The notes: generated by a model not told the origin, from the letters alone. Shown: positions 55,444 through 64,000, counted from the stretch's first letter. The stretch is 64,000 nucleotides of DNA from Halomonas eurihalina (GCF_008274785.1 NZ_VTPU01000003.1:124001-188000); one strand, 5' to 3'. Program-made: numbers and translations.

Positions 55444-56171
55444 ATGTGGCGGCTCTTGATCAGTTGTGGGTTTATCTTTCCGGTAACCCCTTGCTGTCGT
55501 TGCTGGCGACACTGCTGGCTTTCATGGTGGCGGTACGTCTCAATCGCGCTCTGGGCGGCACGCCGTTGCTGCATCCGGTTACCCTTTCCATCGCCATCCT
55601 GATCGGCTTTCTGTTGCTGGTTGACATGGATTACGCGACCTATTTCGAGGGGGCGCAGTTCATCCACTTTCTGCTGGGGCCGGCAACGGTCGCCCTGGCG
55701 ATTCCACTCTATGATCATCGCGAGCGCGTCCGCCGCTTGCTGGTGCCGCTGCTGCTGGCCTGTGTCGCGGGTATCCTGACCGCGGTGACCAGCACCATCG
55801 GCCTGGCGCTGCTGTTCGGGGTGCGCCAGGAAACCTTGCTATCGTTGGCGCCGCGGTCGGTTACCTCTCCCATCGCCATGGGCATCGCCGAGCAGATCGG
55901 GGGAATTCCCTCGCTGGCGGCGGGGCTGGTTCTGCTGACGGGCTCCATCGGTTGCGCCCTTGGTCCCGCGATCTTCCGCCTGTTGAAAATTACCGATCCG
56001 GCGGTGCAAGGCTTCACCATGGGGTTGTCGGCCCATGGGTTCGGTACGGCTCATTCCTTCGCCCGCCTGGGGGCAGTGGCGGGGGCCTTTTCGGGGTTGT
56101 CGATGGGGCTGACGGGCCTGCTGACTGCCTTCCTCCTGCCGCTGATCACACGGCTTCTTGGGCTGAGTTGA
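55440..56171 (+). CDS. LrgB/CidB-family membrane protein
   Basis: The protein has 243 residues with seven to eight helices. Family marks are KSVTSPIAMGI-like sequence (here SVTSPIAMGIAEQIGG near residue 143) and GLSAHGFGTAHSFA near 198. It is the obligate partner of the preceding CidA/LrgA-type protein, forming an antiholin-like or transport complex. No LytSR regulator is visible nearby. Confidence 0.9.
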   Translation: MNVAALDQLWVYLSGNPLLSLLATLLAFMVAVRLNRALGGTPLLHPVTLSIAILIGFLLLVDMDYATYFEGAQFIHFLLGPATVALAIPLYDHRERVRRLLVPLLLACVAGILTAVTSTIGLALLFGVRQETLLSLAPRSVTSPIAMGIAEQIGGIPSLAAGLVLLTGSIGCALGPAIFRLLKITDPAVQGFTMGLSAHGFGTAHSFARLGAVAGAFSGLSMGLTGLLTAFLLPLITRLLGLS

Positions 56172-56254
56172 CGCCTTCCGTTCTGACAATATCAGGAGGT
56201 CGGCGCGCGCATGGTCTAGGGTCAAGGAAGAGGTCGCGTCGAAGGAGAAGGGCA

Positions 56255-56428
56255 ATGTGGCGAGTGATCAAGTCGGTTCTGGCGGCCTTCTTCGGGGTGC
56301 AGAAGGAGAGCCGCCGATACGAAGACTTTTCTCGTGGGCGGGCTTCGCACTTCATCATTGCCGGCATTCTGATGGGAGCTGGGCTGGTGCTGCTGATTGC
56401 CTTGGTGGCGTCACTGGCCGCACGCTGA
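56255..56428 (+). CDS. DUF2970-family small membrane protein
   Basis: The 57-residue product begins MWRVIKSVLAAFFGVQ and has one C-terminal membrane helix (about residues 33-54). An amphipathic N-terminus with QKESRRYEDF is typical of DUF2970, whose members often lie next to cytochrome oxidase genes. The start at 56255 follows AAGGAGAAG. Its stop codon overlaps the start of dispersed repeat copy 2. Function unknown. Confidence 0.8.
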   Translation: MWRVIKSVLAAFFGVQKESRRYEDFSRGRASHFIIAGILMGAGLVLLIALVASLAAR

Positions 56429-56513
56429 GGAAACACTGCATCAATACCTGCGCATGCAAATCGGCTACGTTACGCGATGCTCGAAAGCTTTCCTAGCCTC
56501 TTGTTATCTATCG
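56428..56513 (+). repeat. Dispersed intergenic repeat, copy 2
   Basis: GAGGAAACACTG, then CCTGCGCATGCAAATCGGCT, then GCTCGAAAGCT, CCTA and TTGTTAT match the ends of copy 1 at 3586-3760 in the same order and orientation. The middle insert of copy 1 is missing here. It lies in the 330-bp gap between the DUF2970 gene and coxB. Confidence 0.65.
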
Positions 56514-56757
56514 TTTTTTTTGATCTTGTCGCCTTGCGTGACCCACAGAGACGTGGGGAATGCGATGGCCCGTCGGGAACGGGCCTCGCCTTCACGACGC
56601 TCGATGATTTATTCAGCGCTTTCCTACTGCTCCTGGCTGCTGATCGTTGAGAGTGGCGTTTATGAACCCACGCCCGGTCAGACCGTGACGAATGTCGAGG
56701 CTCTTCTATACTCGATCAAGTAGCGGCTAATACAACAACAATGTTCAGGAGGAGGCG
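56514..56757. other. Rest of the coxB upstream region, with two hairpins
   Basis: No gene is evident. CCCAC-AGAGAC-GTGGG (about 56542-56557) and GGCCCGT-CGGGA-ACGGGCC (56567-56585) are perfect hairpins. The region should contain the promoter for the oxidase operon, but I see no clear -35/-10 pair. Confidence 0.45.
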
Positions 56758-57879
56758 ATGCGCAAACGGATCGTGCGGACAGCGGGATTGGTCGCCTGCT
56801 CGGGGCTGTCGGGGAGTGTGCTGGCCAATGGCTGGAACATGCCGGTCGGCGTCACCGATGTCAGCCGCGAGATTCATTCCCTGCACATGATCATTTTCTG
56901 GATATGCGTTGTCATTGGCATCGTCGTATTCGGTGCGATGTTCTACTCGCTGTTTCGCTATCGACGCTCGCGTGGCGCCAAGGCCGCTAACTTTCATGAG
57001 CATACCACCGTGGAAGTCATCTGGACTCTGATCCCGATCTTGATTCTGGTGGCCATGGCGATTCCCGCCACCGCGACGCTCAAGACGATGTACGACGCCT
57101 CCGAGGCCGACCTGGATGTCATGATCACCGGTCAGCAGTGGCGCTGGCGCTATTCCTATCTCGGCGAGGAGGTCGCTTTCACCTCCAATATGGCGACATC
57201 GCGTTCCCAGGTCAGCGGGGAGAGTGCGAAGGGCGAGAACTACCTGCTCGAGGTCGATGAACCCCTGGTGCTGCCTGTGGATCGCAAGGTGCGCCTGCTG
57301 ATGACCTCGGATGACGTCATCCACTCCTGGTGGGTGCCGGACCTGGCCGTCAAGCAGGATGCCGTACCGGGCTTCGTCAATGAGAACTGGGTGCGCATCA
57401 ACGAGCCGGGCATCTATCGTGGCCAGTGCGCCGAGCTGTGCGGGCGCGACCATGCCTTCATGCCAGTGGTGGTGGAGGCCGTGGAGCCAGAACGCTTCGA
57501 TGCCTGGTTGGCCGAACGCAAGGAAGCTGCCGCCCAGGAGGCGCTGGGTGTGGATCGCGAGTGGGAACTGGATGAATTGATGGAGCGCGGCGAGCAGGTC
57601 TACAGCAGTATTTGCGCTTCCTGCCACCAGCCCGATGGTTCGGGCAGTCCGCCGGCCTTCCCGGCATTGGCCGGCAATCAAGCGATATTGGACGACCCGG
57701 ACTATCACATCGACACCGTGGTCAACGGCGTGTCCGGCACGGCGATGCCGGCCTTCCGTAGCACACTGAATCCAGTGGAACTGGCCGCAGTGATTACCTA
57801 TGAGCGCAACGCCTGGGGCAATGAGACCGGCGATGCCATACAGCCGGCCGATATTGCCGAGTTACTGGACGACGAGTAA
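56758..57879 (+). CDS. coxB: Cytochrome c oxidase subunit II with fused cytochrome c domain
   Basis: Subunit II accepts electrons at its CuA centre and passes them to subunit I. The 373-residue protein has a signal peptide (cleavage near LAN), two membrane helices (about 40-65 and 88-108), and a periplasmic cupredoxin with CuA ligands His189, Cys224, Glu226, Cys228, His232 and Met235. A C-terminal class I cytochrome c domain has CASCH (Cys286, Cys289, His290) and the axial Met330. The fusion makes this a caa3-type oxidase. ATG follows GGAGGAGG. The first gene of the oxidase operon. Confidence 0.95.
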   Translation: MRKRIVRTAGLVACSGLSGSVLANGWNMPVGVTDVSREIHSLHMIIFWICVVIGIVVFGAMFYSLFRYRRSRGAKAANFHEHTTVEVIWTLIPILILVAMAIPATATLKTMYDASEADLDVMITGQQWRWRYSYLGEEVAFTSNMATSRSQVSGESAKGENYLLEVDEPLVLPVDRKVRLLMTSDDVIHSWWVPDLAVKQDAVPGFVNENWVRINEPGIYRGQCAELCGRDHAFMPVVVEAVEPERFDAWLAERKEAAAQEALGVDREWELDELMERGEQVYSSICASCHQPDGSGSPPAFPALAGNQAILDDPDYHIDTVVNGVSGTAMPAFRSTLNPVELAAVITYERNAWGNETGDAIQPADIAELLDDE

Positions 57880-57921
57880 GGCACGGCGCTTTTCGACGAC
57901 GGATACCGAGGGGGATAGATC

Positions 57922-59559
57922 ATGGCTTCGCACCTGCCTCCCAGACCCACCGCCCAGCAGAATCAGGCCGATGCCGGCGGCATGGCGGTGGATGAGCATC
58001 ATCATTACGGGCCAAGAGGCCTGAAGCGCTGGTTGCTGACCACCAACCACAAGGAGATCGGTACCCTGTATCTGATCTTCTCGCTGACGATGTTCTTTAT
58101 CGGCGGCATCTTCGCCATGGTGGTTCGGGCGGAGCTGTTCCAGCCGGGCCTGCAGTTGGTGGAGCCCGAGTTCTTCAACCAGATGACTACCATGCACGGT
58201 CTGATCATGGTGTTCGGTGCTGTCATGCCGGCGTTTGTTGGCCTGGCGAACTGGATGGTACCGCTGCAGATCGGCGCTCCCGACATGGCATTGCCACGCC
58301 TCAACAACTTCAGTTTCTGGCTGCTGCCGGTGGCCTTCGCGTTGCTGCTTTCCACCCTGGTGATGCCGGGGGGCGCTCCCAATTTTGGCTGGACCTTCTA
58401 TGCGCCGCTTTCGACGACCTATGCGCCGCCGTCCACGACCTTCTTCATCTTCTCGCTGCACCTGGCGGGCATCAGTTCGATCCTCGGCGCGATCAACATC
58501 ATCGCGACCATTCTCAACCTGCGGGCTCCGGGCATGCGCATGATGGACATGCCGCTGTTCGTCTGGACCTGGTTGATCACCGCTTTCCTGCTGATTGCCG
58601 TGATGCCTGTACTGGCCGGGGTGATCACCATGATGCTGCTGGACATCAATTTCGGCACTAGCTTCTTCAATGCCGCCGGCGGCGGGGATCCCGTGCTCTT
58701 CCAGCATCTGTTCTGGTTCTTCGGGCATCCCGAGGTCTACATCATGATCCTGCCGGCCTTCGGCATCGTCTCGGTGATCATTCCGACTTTCGCCCGCAAG
58801 CGCCTGTTCGGTTACGCCTCCATGGTCTATGCCACGGCTTCCATCGCGATCCTCTCGTTTCTGGTCTGGGCTCACCATATGTTCGTCGTCGGCCTGCCTC
58901 TGGTGGCGGAGCTTTTCTTCATGTACAGCACCATGTTGATCGCGGTGCCTACCGGGGTGAAGGTCTTCAACTGGATCACCACCCTGTTCCGCGGTTCTCT
59001 CACCTTTGAGCCGCCGATGCTGTTTGCCCTGGCCTTTGTGGTGCTGTTCACCATCGGAGGCTTTTCAGGCCTGATGCTGGCCATCTCGCCGGCGGATTTC
59101 CAGTACCACGACACCTATTTCGTGGTCGCGCACTTCCATTATGTGCTGGTGCCCGGGGCCGTGTTCGCCATCATGGCGGCTGTCTACTACTGGTTGCCCA
59201 AGTGGACCGGCCACTACCCGCATACACGGCTTTCGCAGTGGCATTTCTGGCTGTCGGTGATCGGGGTGAACCTGACCTTCTTCCCCATGCACTTTGCCGG
59301 ACTCGCCGGCATGCCTAGGCGAATTCCGGATTACGCCCTGCAGTTCGCCGACTTCAACATGGTCACCAGCATCGGGGCGTTCATCTTCGGGGCCTCGCAA
59401 TTGCTCTTCGTGGTCGTGGTGGTGCTCTGCGTGCGTGGCGGCGAGAAGGCGCCGGCCAAGGCCTGGGATGGTGCCGAGGATCTCGAGTGGACGGTTCCCA
59501 GCCCGGCACCGTTGCACACCTTCGAGACACCACCGCACTTCGAGCCGCATCGGCATTGA
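57922..59559 (+). CDS. ctaD: Cytochrome c oxidase subunit I
   Basis: The catalytic subunit of the heme-copper oxidase reduces O2 to water and pumps protons. The protein has 545 residues and 12 helices. Heme a ligand His lies in [10 protein letters not shown]; the CuB and Tyr cross-link motif is [14 protein letters not shown], with a histidine pair in WAHHMFVVG; the heme a3/a ligands are in [14 protein letters not shown]. The N-terminus has a His-rich stretch (VDEHHHYG). It follows coxB by 42 bases. Confidence 0.97.
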   Translation: MASHLPPRPTAQQNQADAGGMAVDEHHHYGPRGLKRWLLTTNHKEIGTLYLIFSLTMFFIGGIFAMVVRAELFQPGLQLVEPEFFNQMTTMHGLIMVFGAVMPAFVGLANWMVPLQIGAPDMALPRLNNFSFWLLPVAFALLLSTLVMPGGAPNFGWTFYAPLSTTYAPPSTTFFIFSLHLAGISSILGAINIIATILNLRAPGMRMMDMPLFVWTWLITAFLLIAVMPVLAGVITMMLLDINFGTSFFNAAGGGDPVLFQHLFWFFGHPEVYIMILPAFGIVSVIIPTFARKRLFGYASMVYATASIAILSFLVWAHHMFVVGLPLVAELFFMYSTMLIAVPTGVKVFNWITTLFRGSLTFEPPMLFALAFVVLFTIGGFSGLMLAISPADFQYHDTYFVVAHFHYVLVPGAVFAIMAAVYYWLPKWTGHYPHTRLSQWHFWLSVIGVNLTFFPMHFAGLAGMPRRIPDYALQFADFNMVTSIGAFIFGASQLLFVVVVVLCVRGGEKAPAKAWDGAEDLEWTVPSPAPLHTFETPPHFEPHRH

Positions 59560-59580
59560 TGGCGAAGCCGGGAGGCAGGC

Positions 59581-60168
59581 ATGACAGAGCAGCGTACCGA
59601 CGACACACGCAAGGGCGTCAGACGTACTGTGGCCAGGACCCTGGTAGCGCTGGCCGGGATGTTCGTCTTTGCGTTCGCCCTGGTGCCGCTGTACGACGTG
59701 TTTTGTCAGGTCACCGGGCTCAACGGCAAGACCTCGAACCAGGCCGAGGCACTGGTTCATGAGGACGCCGACGAAGGCCGGATGGTGACCATGCAGTTCA
59801 TCACCCGAGGCAGCCCCGGCTTGCCATGGGCGCTGGAAGCGCATACCCGACAGGTTCGCGTGCATCCGGGGCAGAGCTCCGAAGTCGAGTTCACGTTCGA
59901 GAACTTGGGCGATGAGATCAGCGTGGCCCGGGCGGTGCCCAGCGTGACGCCCTCCGAAGCATCGCTGCATCTTCGCAAGCTGGCGTGTTTCTGCTTCCAG
60001 AATCAACGCCTGGCACCGGGCGAGCGTTTCGAAGCGCCCCTGGTTTTCCAGTTGACGCGCGACCTGCCGGACGACATCCAGACGGTCACGCTGGTCTATA
60101 CCTTGTATCGGCAGGACGCGGCACCGTCCCCGGGGAGCGGGAAACAGGTGCAGGGAGGTGACGCATGA
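59581..60168 (+). CDS. ctaG: Cytochrome c oxidase assembly protein CtaG (Cox11)
   Basis: Cox11 inserts copper into the CuB site of subunit I. The 195-residue protein has one N-terminal membrane helix (about 18-38) that ends in VPLYDVFCQVTG. The copper-binding cysteines lie in LACFCFQNQ near residue 137. The Cox11 domain faces the periplasm. It overlaps ctaE by four bases (ATGA). Confidence 0.95.
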   Translation: MTEQRTDDTRKGVRRTVARTLVALAGMFVFAFALVPLYDVFCQVTGLNGKTSNQAEALVHEDADEGRMVTMQFITRGSPGLPWALEAHTRQVRVHPGQSSEVEFTFENLGDEISVARAVPSVTPSEASLHLRKLACFCFQNQRLAPGERFEAPLVFQLTRDLPDDIQTVTLVYTLYRQDAAPSPGSGKQVQGGDA

Positions 60169-61028
60169 GTGGTGGCAGCTATTACGTACCCGCATCGAGC
60201 AAGTGGCCGGCGCTTGGTTCCCTGGCGCTGGGGGTCATGATGGTCGGCACCGGCATGGTGCTGGTGCATGGCAATTCGGGGATGCCGGTCATGGTGATAG
60301 GCCTGATCGGGATACTGGCAGTGATGGCGCTGTGGTTCCGAGATGTCATCCACGAATCCCGCAAAGGGCTCTACGATGCCCAGATGGACCGTTCCTTCCG
60401 CTGGGGGATGGGCTGGTTCATCTTCTCAGAGGTCATGTTCTTCGCCGCTTTCTTCGGCGCGCTGTTCTATATCCGCACCTTTGCGTTGCCGTGGCTGGAT
60501 GGCGAAGGGGCCAAGGGAGTCGCCGCGTTGCTGTGGCCTGACTTCACGGCCTCCTGGCCGTTGCTCGAGCCACCGGATGCGGCCATTCAGGGGCCGCACC
60601 AGACTTTCAGCCCCTGGCACTTGCCGCTGGTCAACACCCTGATCCTGGTGGGTTCTAGCATCACCTTGACGGTGGCGCACGAGGGCCTGAAGGAAGGACG
60701 GCGCACTACGGCGCGCCACTGGTTGACGCTGACCGTGCTGCTGGGGCTGTGCTTCATCGCGATTCAGGGCATCGAGTATCGGGAGGCCTATGTCCATTAC
60801 GGCATCACCCTGCAGGCGGGCATCTACGGCGCGACCTTCTTCCTGCTGACGGGCTTTCATGGCGCCCATGTGATTGTTGGCACCCTGATTCTGATCGCCA
60901 TTCTGGTACGGGTCTGGAAAGGGCATTTCTCCGAGGACGATCATTTCGGCTTCGAGGCGGCGGCCTGGTACTGGCACTTCGTCGACGTGGTGTGGATTGG
61001 GCTTTTCACCTTCGTCTATGTCTTCTGA
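60165..61028 (+). CDS. ctaE: Cytochrome c oxidase subunit III
   Basis: Subunit III stabilises the oxidase core. The protein has 287 residues and seven helices. The family segments GMGWFIFSEVMFFAAFFGALFY near residue 85, the SSxTxxxAHE-type stretch (SSITLTVAHEG), and the C-terminal FEAAAWYWHFVDVVWIGLFTFVY are complete. It starts within the end of ctaG. Confidence 0.96.
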   Translation: MSGGSYYVPASSKWPALGSLALGVMMVGTGMVLVHGNSGMPVMVIGLIGILAVMALWFRDVIHESRKGLYDAQMDRSFRWGMGWFIFSEVMFFAAFFGALFYIRTFALPWLDGEGAKGVAALLWPDFTASWPLLEPPDAAIQGPHQTFSPWHLPLVNTLILVGSSITLTVAHEGLKEGRRTTARHWLTLTVLLGLCFIAIQGIEYREAYVHYGITLQAGIYGATFFLLTGFHGAHVIVGTLILIAILVRVWKGHFSEDDHFGFEAAAWYWHFVDVVWIGLFTFVYVF

Positions 61029-61046
61029 GTCCGGGGGCTATTGGCC

Positions 61047-61241
61047 TCAGCCACCGAGGCCACCGGCATAAAAGCCGTACAGAAGCAGGACCAGCAGCAG
61101 AGCGGCCAGACCGACACGCAGCTTGAGGGAAATGAGCACGCGCCGCGAACGGCCACCATCCTTGAGCAAGAAGCCGGCACCAGCGGCGAGGCTCGCGACC
61201 ATGGCAACGAATACGAGGGCAATCAGGACCTTGAGAAGCAT
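61047..61241 (-). CDS. DUF2909-family twin-transmembrane protein
   Basis: The 64-residue protein has two hydrophobic helices (about 1-20 and 40-60) separated by KDGGRSRRVLISLKLR. DUF2909 proteins occur inside oxidase clusters of pseudomonads and halomonads, but their role is unknown. It is the only gene of the cluster on the minus strand, and its start codon overlaps that of the divergent surf1 gene. ATG at 61241 follows GGAG; an alternative in-frame ATG lies at 61253. Confidence 0.8.
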   Translation of the reverse strand: MLLKVLIALVFVAMVASLAAGAGFLLKDGGRSRRVLISLKLRVGLAALLLVLLLYGFYAGGLGG

Positions 61242-61977
61242 GTCGGACTCCATGACGAGGGTCTCCACTGGGAGGCGCTCCAGCCGTCGCCTGGTGCTGT
61301 GGTTCGGATTCTGGGCCTGCCTGGTGGTTCTCGGGCTCGGACTCGGACTATGGCAGTGGGAGCGTGCCGCCGACAAGCGCGAGTTGTTGGCGCGTTACGA
61401 TGCAGCACCACAGTTGGTGGCTCCCGAGTCCACTCCGCCCAATGGTGCACGGATCAGCGTGTTGGGAGAGTACCTGGTGGAGGAAACCCTGTTTCTCGAC
61501 AACCGTATTCATGCCGACCGACTCGGCGTGGCAGCCTTGACCCCGCTGCGTGGCGAGGACGGCCGCCTGTGGCTGGTGGAGCGGGGATTCCTGCCCACCG
61601 GGCCGAGTCGCGACACGCCACGGGTGTCGACGCCGGAGGGGCGAGTCACGGTGGGGGGGCGCTGGCAGGTAGCCGGGGATTCGGCACCGCTCTTCGGGCC
61701 TAATCGTGAAGGCAAGCGTCTGCAGCGCATCGCGCTCGACGCTTGGGAGGGCCTGGATGGTTTTGCCCATGACGGTTGGCTGCATCAGGAGAAAGGTGGG
61801 GGCCACTTGACCTCCTGGTGGCAGCCCAATGTGTTGCCGCCGTCGCGCCATCTTGGTTATGCCGCTCAATGGTGGGGGCTGGCGCTGACGGCACTGATAG
61901 TGATGGTTGTCGGTGCCCGTCGGCTGAACCGCGATCGACGTCGAGACACGCCCGATGACAAGGAGACTCGCTCATGA
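61240..61977 (+). CDS. SURF1-family cytochrome oxidase assembly protein
   Basis: SURF1 promotes insertion of heme a into subunit I. The product has about 245 residues with an N-terminal helix (RLVLWFGFWACLVVLGLGLGLWQWERA), a periplasmic domain with the family segment LDNRIHADRLGVAALTPL near residue 90, and a C-terminal helix (HLGYAAQWWGLALTALIVMVVG). The start is uncertain: ATG at 61240 or 61252; neither has a strong ribosome site. The first overlaps the DUF2909 start codon on the other strand. Its stop overlaps the next start (ATGA). Confidence 0.9.
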   Translation: MSDSMTRVSTGRRSSRRLVLWFGFWACLVVLGLGLGLWQWERAADKRELLARYDAAPQLVAPESTPPNGARISVLGEYLVEETLFLDNRIHADRLGVAALTPLRGEDGRLWLVERGFLPTGPSRDTPRVSTPEGRVTVGGRWQVAGDSAPLFGPNREGKRLQRIALDAWEGLDGFAHDGWLHQEKGGGHLTSWWQPNVLPPSRHLGYAAQWWGLALTALIVMVVGARRLNRDRRRDTPDDKETRS

Positions 61978-62510
61978 CCGAAGCCCGTATCGCCCACTCC
62001 CGGCTCAAACTGCTGGCGTTGTTCGCCGTGTTCGGTCTGCCCATGGCGATGGCCTGGGGCATGGTCGAGTGGCGATTGGGTATACCCGACGAACGTACCG
62101 CCCATGGCTCTTTGCATCCCGACCTGCCCCAGTTGGCCGACTGGCCGCTGGGCCAGGTGGCAAAGGAGGGCGCCGACGATTGGTTGATGGCCTTCGACTG
62201 TGCGAGCGATTGCTCCGCATCGGCAGACCGCTGGTGGCGGGTGCATCGTGCCCTGGGGCGTGATGCCCACCGGGTCAGTCGGCTGCGTATCGGCGGGACG
62301 GAGAGCAAGGCTCTGCCCGGGGAATCGGTCGTGACATGGCAAGCTGCGCCGGACTGGCGGGAACCCGGCGCTCTCTGGATTATCGACCCCGAAGGGCGGG
62401 CGGTGCTGAGCTACGGCGAGGGTGTCGAGGCGTCGAATGTATTGGAGGACATCGAACGCTTGCTGAAGCTGAATCCCGAGCCACCTCTGGCGCGCCTGCA
62501 CGACGAGTGA
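61974..62510 (+). CDS. SCO-like thioredoxin-fold protein of the oxidase cluster
   Basis: The 178-residue protein is membrane-anchored by an N-terminal helix (about 11-30). It is usually annotated as hypothetical in oxidase clusters of this layout. A C-x3-C motif (Cys76 and Cys80 in FDCASDC) occupies the position of the SCO copper motif, after a beta strand (DDWLMAF) as in SCO. The C-terminal part (LWIIDPEGRAVLSYGEG, then LEDIERLL) also follows the SCO pattern. The SCO copper-binding His near the C-terminus is not evident. It may act as a thiol reductase for CuA or as a copper chaperone (inference). It overlaps surf1 by four bases. Confidence 0.72.
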   Translation: MTEARIAHSRLKLLALFAVFGLPMAMAWGMVEWRLGIPDERTAHGSLHPDLPQLADWPLGQVAKEGADDWLMAFDCASDCSASADRWWRVHRALGRDAHRVSRLRIGGTESKALPGESVVTWQAAPDWREPGALWIIDPEGRAVLSYGEGVEASNVLEDIERLLKLNPEPPLARLHDE

Positions 62511-62525
62511 TGGGAGGGCTGGCGG

Positions 62526-63587
62526 ATGCATATGCGAGATCGGCAATACCGGGCCAGGTTGAACGGGCTACGTTGGCTGAGCCTGCTGGGAGTGCTGCTT
62601 GCTGCCTTGGTGGTGCTGGCTGGCGCCTGGACCCGGTTGGTGGACGCTGGCCTGGGGTGCCCGGACTGGCCCGGCTGCTATGGGCAATGGGTCGTGCCGG
62701 ACCAGGGGCGCGCGCTGGCGCATTCCCCCGATGTTCCGCTTGATGTGTCCAAGGCGTGGATGGAAATGATGCATCGCTACCTGGCTTCGTCGCTGGGATT
62801 GCTGGCCATCGCCGTGGTGATGCTGGGCCGACGCTTGAGGCATCATGAAGGGTATCCATGGCGACTCTCGCTGGGGCTGCTGATGTTGATCCTCGTCCAG
62901 GGTGCCTTCGGAGCGTTCACCGTGACGCTGCGCTTGTGGCCCCAGGTGGTGACCCTGCACCTGCTGGGCGGCATGGCGGTGATGGGAAGCTTCCTGTGGC
63001 TGTATCTGCGCTGTCGACGCCTGGCGATGCCAGGAATGCCGCGACAGCGGCCGCGCCGTTTGACCCCGTTATGGGGGCTGGCGCTGGGCCTGTTGGTGCT
63101 GCAATTGGGGCTGGGTGGCTGGACCTCGAGCAATTATGCTGGCCTCGCCTGCCAAGGCTTTCCCACCTGCAATGCCCAGTGGTGGCCGAGCATGGATTGG
63201 GGGGAAGGCTTCCACCTGACCCAGACGGTGGGGCCCAACTACCTGCATGGACAACTGCATGGCGAGGCGCGCAGCGCGATCCAGGTCGGACATCGCTTGG
63301 GTGGGGTGGCGCTGTTCCTGTGCCTGCTGGGGCTCGGCCTGCGTCACCGTCGTGATCGTGGAATGTCGGTCTGGCTCGGGGCGATGGGCGGTGCTTGTCT
63401 GCTGCAGGCGGCCCTGGGCGCCGCCAATGTTCTGTTCTGGTTGCCGCTCTGGCTGGCCTTGTTGCATACGGCGGGTGCGGCCGTGCTGGTGGTAGCGACG
63501 CTACTGGCGGTCTGGCACTGGCGATGGGGGCAGGCCGTGCCTCGTTCATCGCCATCGGTGATGGCAAGGGAGCTGATGCATGCATGA
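62526..63587 (+). CDS. ctaA: Heme A synthase (COX15/CtaA family)
   Basis: The enzyme oxidises the C8 methyl of heme O to a formyl group to make heme A. The 353-residue protein has eight helices. Family marks are GAWTRLVDAGLGCPDWPGCYGQW near residue 35, the heme-ligating histidines in MMHRYLASSLG and VTLHLLGG, and in the second half GWTSSNYAGLACQGFPTC and VGHRLGG. The start follows GGAGGG. Its end overlaps ctaB by eight bases. Confidence 0.94.
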   Translation: MHMRDRQYRARLNGLRWLSLLGVLLAALVVLAGAWTRLVDAGLGCPDWPGCYGQWVVPDQGRALAHSPDVPLDVSKAWMEMMHRYLASSLGLLAIAVVMLGRRLRHHEGYPWRLSLGLLMLILVQGAFGAFTVTLRLWPQVVTLHLLGGMAVMGSFLWLYLRCRRLAMPGMPRQRPRRLTPLWGLALGLLVLQLGLGGWTSSNYAGLACQGFPTCNAQWWPSMDWGEGFHLTQTVGPNYLHGQLHGEARSAIQVGHRLGGVALFLCLLGLGLRHRRDRGMSVWLGAMGGACLLQAALGAANVLFWLPLWLALLHTAGAAVLVVATLLAVWHWRWGQAVPRSSPSVMARELMHA

Positions 63588-64000
63588 CGCCCGGTCGATG
63601 CCCCAGGAAGCGCCCATGCCGCTATGGCGCGATCTCGCGACCCTCGGCAAGCCGCGTGTGGTGTTGGTGATGCTGGTCTGCAGCCTGGTGGGCATGCTGC
63701 TGGCCCGACCGGTGCCACCGCTGGACAAGATGGTGCTGGGGTTGGTGGGTATCGGACTCGCCGCCAGCGGTGCAGCGGCGTTCAATCATGTCGTGGACCG
63801 TCGCCTGGATGCGATGATGCTGCGCACGGCGTCTCGCCCCTTGGCGACGAGGCGGTTGTCGATACCGCTGGCCCTGGGCTGGGCAAGCCTGTTGTCGGTG
63901 GTGGGGATCGGGGTGTTGTACAGTGGCGTAAACGCCTTGACGGCCTGGCTCACCTTCGGCTCATTGATCGGCTATGCCCTGATCTATACCGCCTTTCTCA
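63580..64000 (+). CDS. ctaB: Protoheme IX farnesyltransferase, N-terminal part (3' end outside window)
   Basis: The enzyme attaches a farnesyl group to heme B to make heme O, the substrate of CtaA. The frame is open from 63580 to the window edge (140 codons of about 300). TLGKPRVVLVMLVC near residue 22 and the prenyl-diphosphate motif NHVVDRRLDAMM followed by RTASRPL near 75 identify the UbiA-type prenyltransferase. Possible starts are ATG at 63580, 63598 and 63616; the first overlaps ctaA by eight bases, the last is closest to conserved sequence. Confidence 0.93.
   Translation, partial: MHDARSMPQEAPMPLWRDLATLGKPRVVLVMLVCSLVGMLLARPVPPLDKMVLGLVGIGLAASGAAAFNHVVDRRLDAMMLRTASRPLATRRLSIPLALGWASLLSVVGIGVLYSGVNALTAWLTFGSLIGYALIYTAFL

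Overview
The window is a high-GC (roughly 65% by eye) chromosomal segment from a gammaproteobacterium, most likely a member of the Halomonadaceae. The evidence is the Pseudomonas/Halomonas-type order of the cytochrome c oxidase cluster, the RutR-, HutC- and SorC-type regulators with recognisable operators, and dispersed intergenic repeats that resemble ones I recall from Halomonas. Genus assignment is inference. There are no rRNA genes, CRISPR arrays, insertion sequences or phage modules. One tRNA gene, tRNA-Pro(GGG), is present.

Layout. (1) 1-13.5 kb: the 3' end of formate-tetrahydrofolate ligase and an EamA transporter, then a purine catabolism module (guanine deaminase, XdhC, XdhB, XdhA, a RutR-like TetR regulator and an NCS2 purine permease). 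Two near-identical 16-18 bp palindromes in the two promoter regions define the likely operators. The helicase gene hrpB follows. (2) 13.7-17.3 kb: a MerR regulator divergent from an SDR gene, with a textbook 19-bp-spacer MerR promoter; YchJ; a small membrane protein; and a periplasmic copper delivery pair (PCuAC and SCO). (3) 17.4-22.7 kb: a conspicuously AT-rich island with a free-standing half-length homologue of the pyruvate dehydrogenase E1 C-terminus, a LysR regulator and a full-length homodimeric-type E1 (AceE-like) without aceF or lpd. A glutathione S-transferase follows. (4) 23.7-33.1 kb: a complete histidine utilisation cluster (hutI-hutG-hutU-hutH and a YuiF-type permease leftward; a YjiH-family membrane protein rightward; hutC), with two HutC palindromes between hutI and the YjiH gene. 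(5) 33.2-45.8 kb: a DUF938 methyltransferase, then a polyol cluster: SorC regulator, mannitol/sorbitol ABC importer, HAD phosphatase, sorbitol dehydrogenase, P-loop sugar kinase candidate, mannitol/arabitol dehydrogenase, xylulokinase and transaldolase. This is a full route from hexitols and pentitols to the pentose phosphate pathway. (6) 45.9-54.9 kb: small lipoproteins, an HlyD/DUF2955 efflux pair, YqhA, a small P-loop kinase, a large acyl-CoA synthetase/GNAT fusion, a zinc alcohol dehydrogenase and tRNA-Pro. (7) 55-64 kb: CidA/LrgB, DUF2970, then the aa3-type oxidase cluster coxB-ctaD-ctaG-ctaE-(DUF2909)-surf1-SCO-like-ctaA-ctaB, running off the right edge.

Most interesting items: the AT-rich E1/half-E1/LysR island; an SDR lacking its catalytic Tyr and Asn under a MerR promoter; a Pat-type acetyltransferase that retains the synthetase histidine; a degenerate SCO-like protein in the cox cluster; the RutR-type operator pair; and a dispersed repeat family whose hairpins share a CATCCTTGG apex.
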